The notes below the pieces were generated by a model. It did not search any database and was not told the origin of the DNA. It was given only the letters and a program-made list of their open reading frames with translations. This document shows, piece by piece, positions 6,765 to 7,068 of a DNA stretch of 7,068 nucleotides (the first letter of the stretch is position 1; every line of letters begins with the position of its first letter). The stretch is from positions 1-7,068 of the forward strand of contig JAFTNB010000145.1 in assembly GCA_017452115.1 (NCBI GenBank), read 5' to 3'. Source of the stretch: Alphaproteobacteria bacterium (GTDB lineage Bacteria; Pseudomonadota; Alphaproteobacteria; RF32; CAG-239). A program made the translations under genes and the position numbers.

Positions 6765-6793
6765 AATTTAGCTTATATTTGCAATTTTGTCAA
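6765..6793 (-). promoter_or_regulatory. Sigma70-type promoter for the membrane-protein gene
   Basis: On the minus strand TTGACA (complement of 6788-6793) is followed by 17 bases and TAAATT (complement of 6765-6770), a four-of-six match to TATAAT. Transcription would start near 6758, about 29 bases before the ATG. The -35 and its flanks closely match those of the leftward promoter at 143-171, which strengthens both calls. Confidence 0.5.
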
Positions 6794-6890
6794 GATATAT
6801 TTTGCCTCAAAGATGACTAAATATCCACAAAGAAGACTCGTATAAATTGCAAAAAAAAAAACGGTTTATGATGAGCTCAAAATATATTAT

Positions 6891-6895
6891 AGGAG
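6891..6895 (+). promoter_or_regulatory. Ribosome binding site of the pilin-like gene
   Basis: AGGAG lies seven bases before the ATG at 6903. It favours this start and therefore the long leader peptide described for the gene. Confidence 0.7.
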
Positions 6896-6902
6896 TTAGT
6901 TG

Positions 6903-7068
6903 ATGAGAAAAATTTGTGAACTTGGTCGTTATGTTCTTTCAAAGTGTGGTGCAGATAAGAAGGAGTTTTTGAGCGCCGTGTACAAAAGGCGTACACAAGC
7001 GAAAAAACACCGATTAGATGTGGCACAATTTGGAAGAAGTATGGTGGAGATGCTTGGAGTGTTAGCCA
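6903..7068 (+). CDS. Type IV pilin-like prepilin, N-terminal part (cut by window end)
   Basis: Fifty-five residues are visible before the window ends, with no stop. Residues 44-55 read GRSMVEMLGVLA. This is a class III prepilin peptidase site: cleavage after G44 would leave R as residue +1 and the invariant Glu at +5 (E49), followed by the start of the hydrophobic helix that anchors and polymerises type IV pilins and type II secretion pseudopilins. The leader is 44 residues and very basic, much longer than the 5-25 residues of most type IVa or IVb leaders, yet the AGGAG before the ATG at 6903 supports this start; no other ATG occurs between it and the motif. By family knowledge the product would be inserted in the inner membrane and processed by a PilD-type peptidase. 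Major pilin, minor pilin and pseudopilin cannot be told apart from this fragment. It is unrelated to the AAA+/VWA operon and is transcribed away from the membrane-protein gene. Confidence 0.85.
   Translation, partial: MRKICELGRYVLSKCGADKKEFLSAVYKRRTQAKKHRLDVAQFGRSMVEMLGVLA

Noticed and set aside
6821..6830. DnaA-box-like ATATCCACA
   Set aside because: It is a single site with a mismatch at the first position and no cluster or AT-rich unwinding element arranged like an origin.
1..7068. Prophage or jumbo-phage segment, since some large phages carry CobS/CobT-like genes
   Set aside because: No capsid, tail, terminase, integrase or lysis gene is visible, and a prepilin gene with chromosomal-type promoters flanks the operon. 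It is not excluded, because the flanks are short.

Overview
The window is A+T-rich bacterial DNA. It holds one compact three-gene operon on the + strand (284-6223), flanked by two minus-strand genes and the start of a + strand pilin-like gene. The best clue to the host is the last, cut-off gene. It carries a class III prepilin-type cleavage motif, GRSMVEMLGVLA, which I associate from memory with pilin-like proteins of A+T-rich, host-associated (gut or rumen) uncultured Alphaproteobacteria. Nothing else here fixes the taxonomy, so the assignment is tentative. The standard genetic code fits every gene, and I see no phage structural gene, integrase, transposase, tRNA or rRNA.

Layout: 1-108 (-) is the N-terminal end of an unrecognised gene with a good sigma70-like promoter and RBS. 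109-283 is a divergent intergenic region. 284-2929 (+) encodes an 881-aa AAA+ ATPase of the MoxR/dynein-related (AAA_5) type. 2916-3230 (+) encodes an unrecognised 104-aa protein that overlaps the ATPase gene by 14 nt and has a very strong Shine-Dalgarno. 3233-6223 (+) encodes a 996-aa protein with an HEIGH zincin motif, a Q/N-rich then acidic linker containing 42-bp tandem repeats, and a C-terminal von Willebrand A (VWA) domain with a complete MIDAS DxSxS motif. A hairpin terminator follows at 6327-6359. 6358-6729 (-) encodes a 123-aa multi-pass membrane protein convergent with the operon. 6903-7068 (+) is the start of the prepilin-like gene, cut by the window end.

How the genes work together: an AAA+ ATPase of the MoxR/NorQ/CobS lineage next to a VWA/MIDAS protein is a recurring pairing (CobS-CobT of cobaltochelatase, NorQ-NorD, MoxR-VWA pairs). 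In eukaryotes the same modules are fused in midasin/Rea1, which also has a long D/E-rich linker ahead of its MIDAS domain. By that logic the ATPase would be a ring motor, the MIDAS domain its adaptor and the acidic segment a flexible tether. The zincin-like N-terminal half would be the output domain or the target-recognition domain. No CobN-like subunit or cobalamin gene is present, so a metal-chelatase role is not supported. The substrate is unknown. This operon is the most interesting part of the window.
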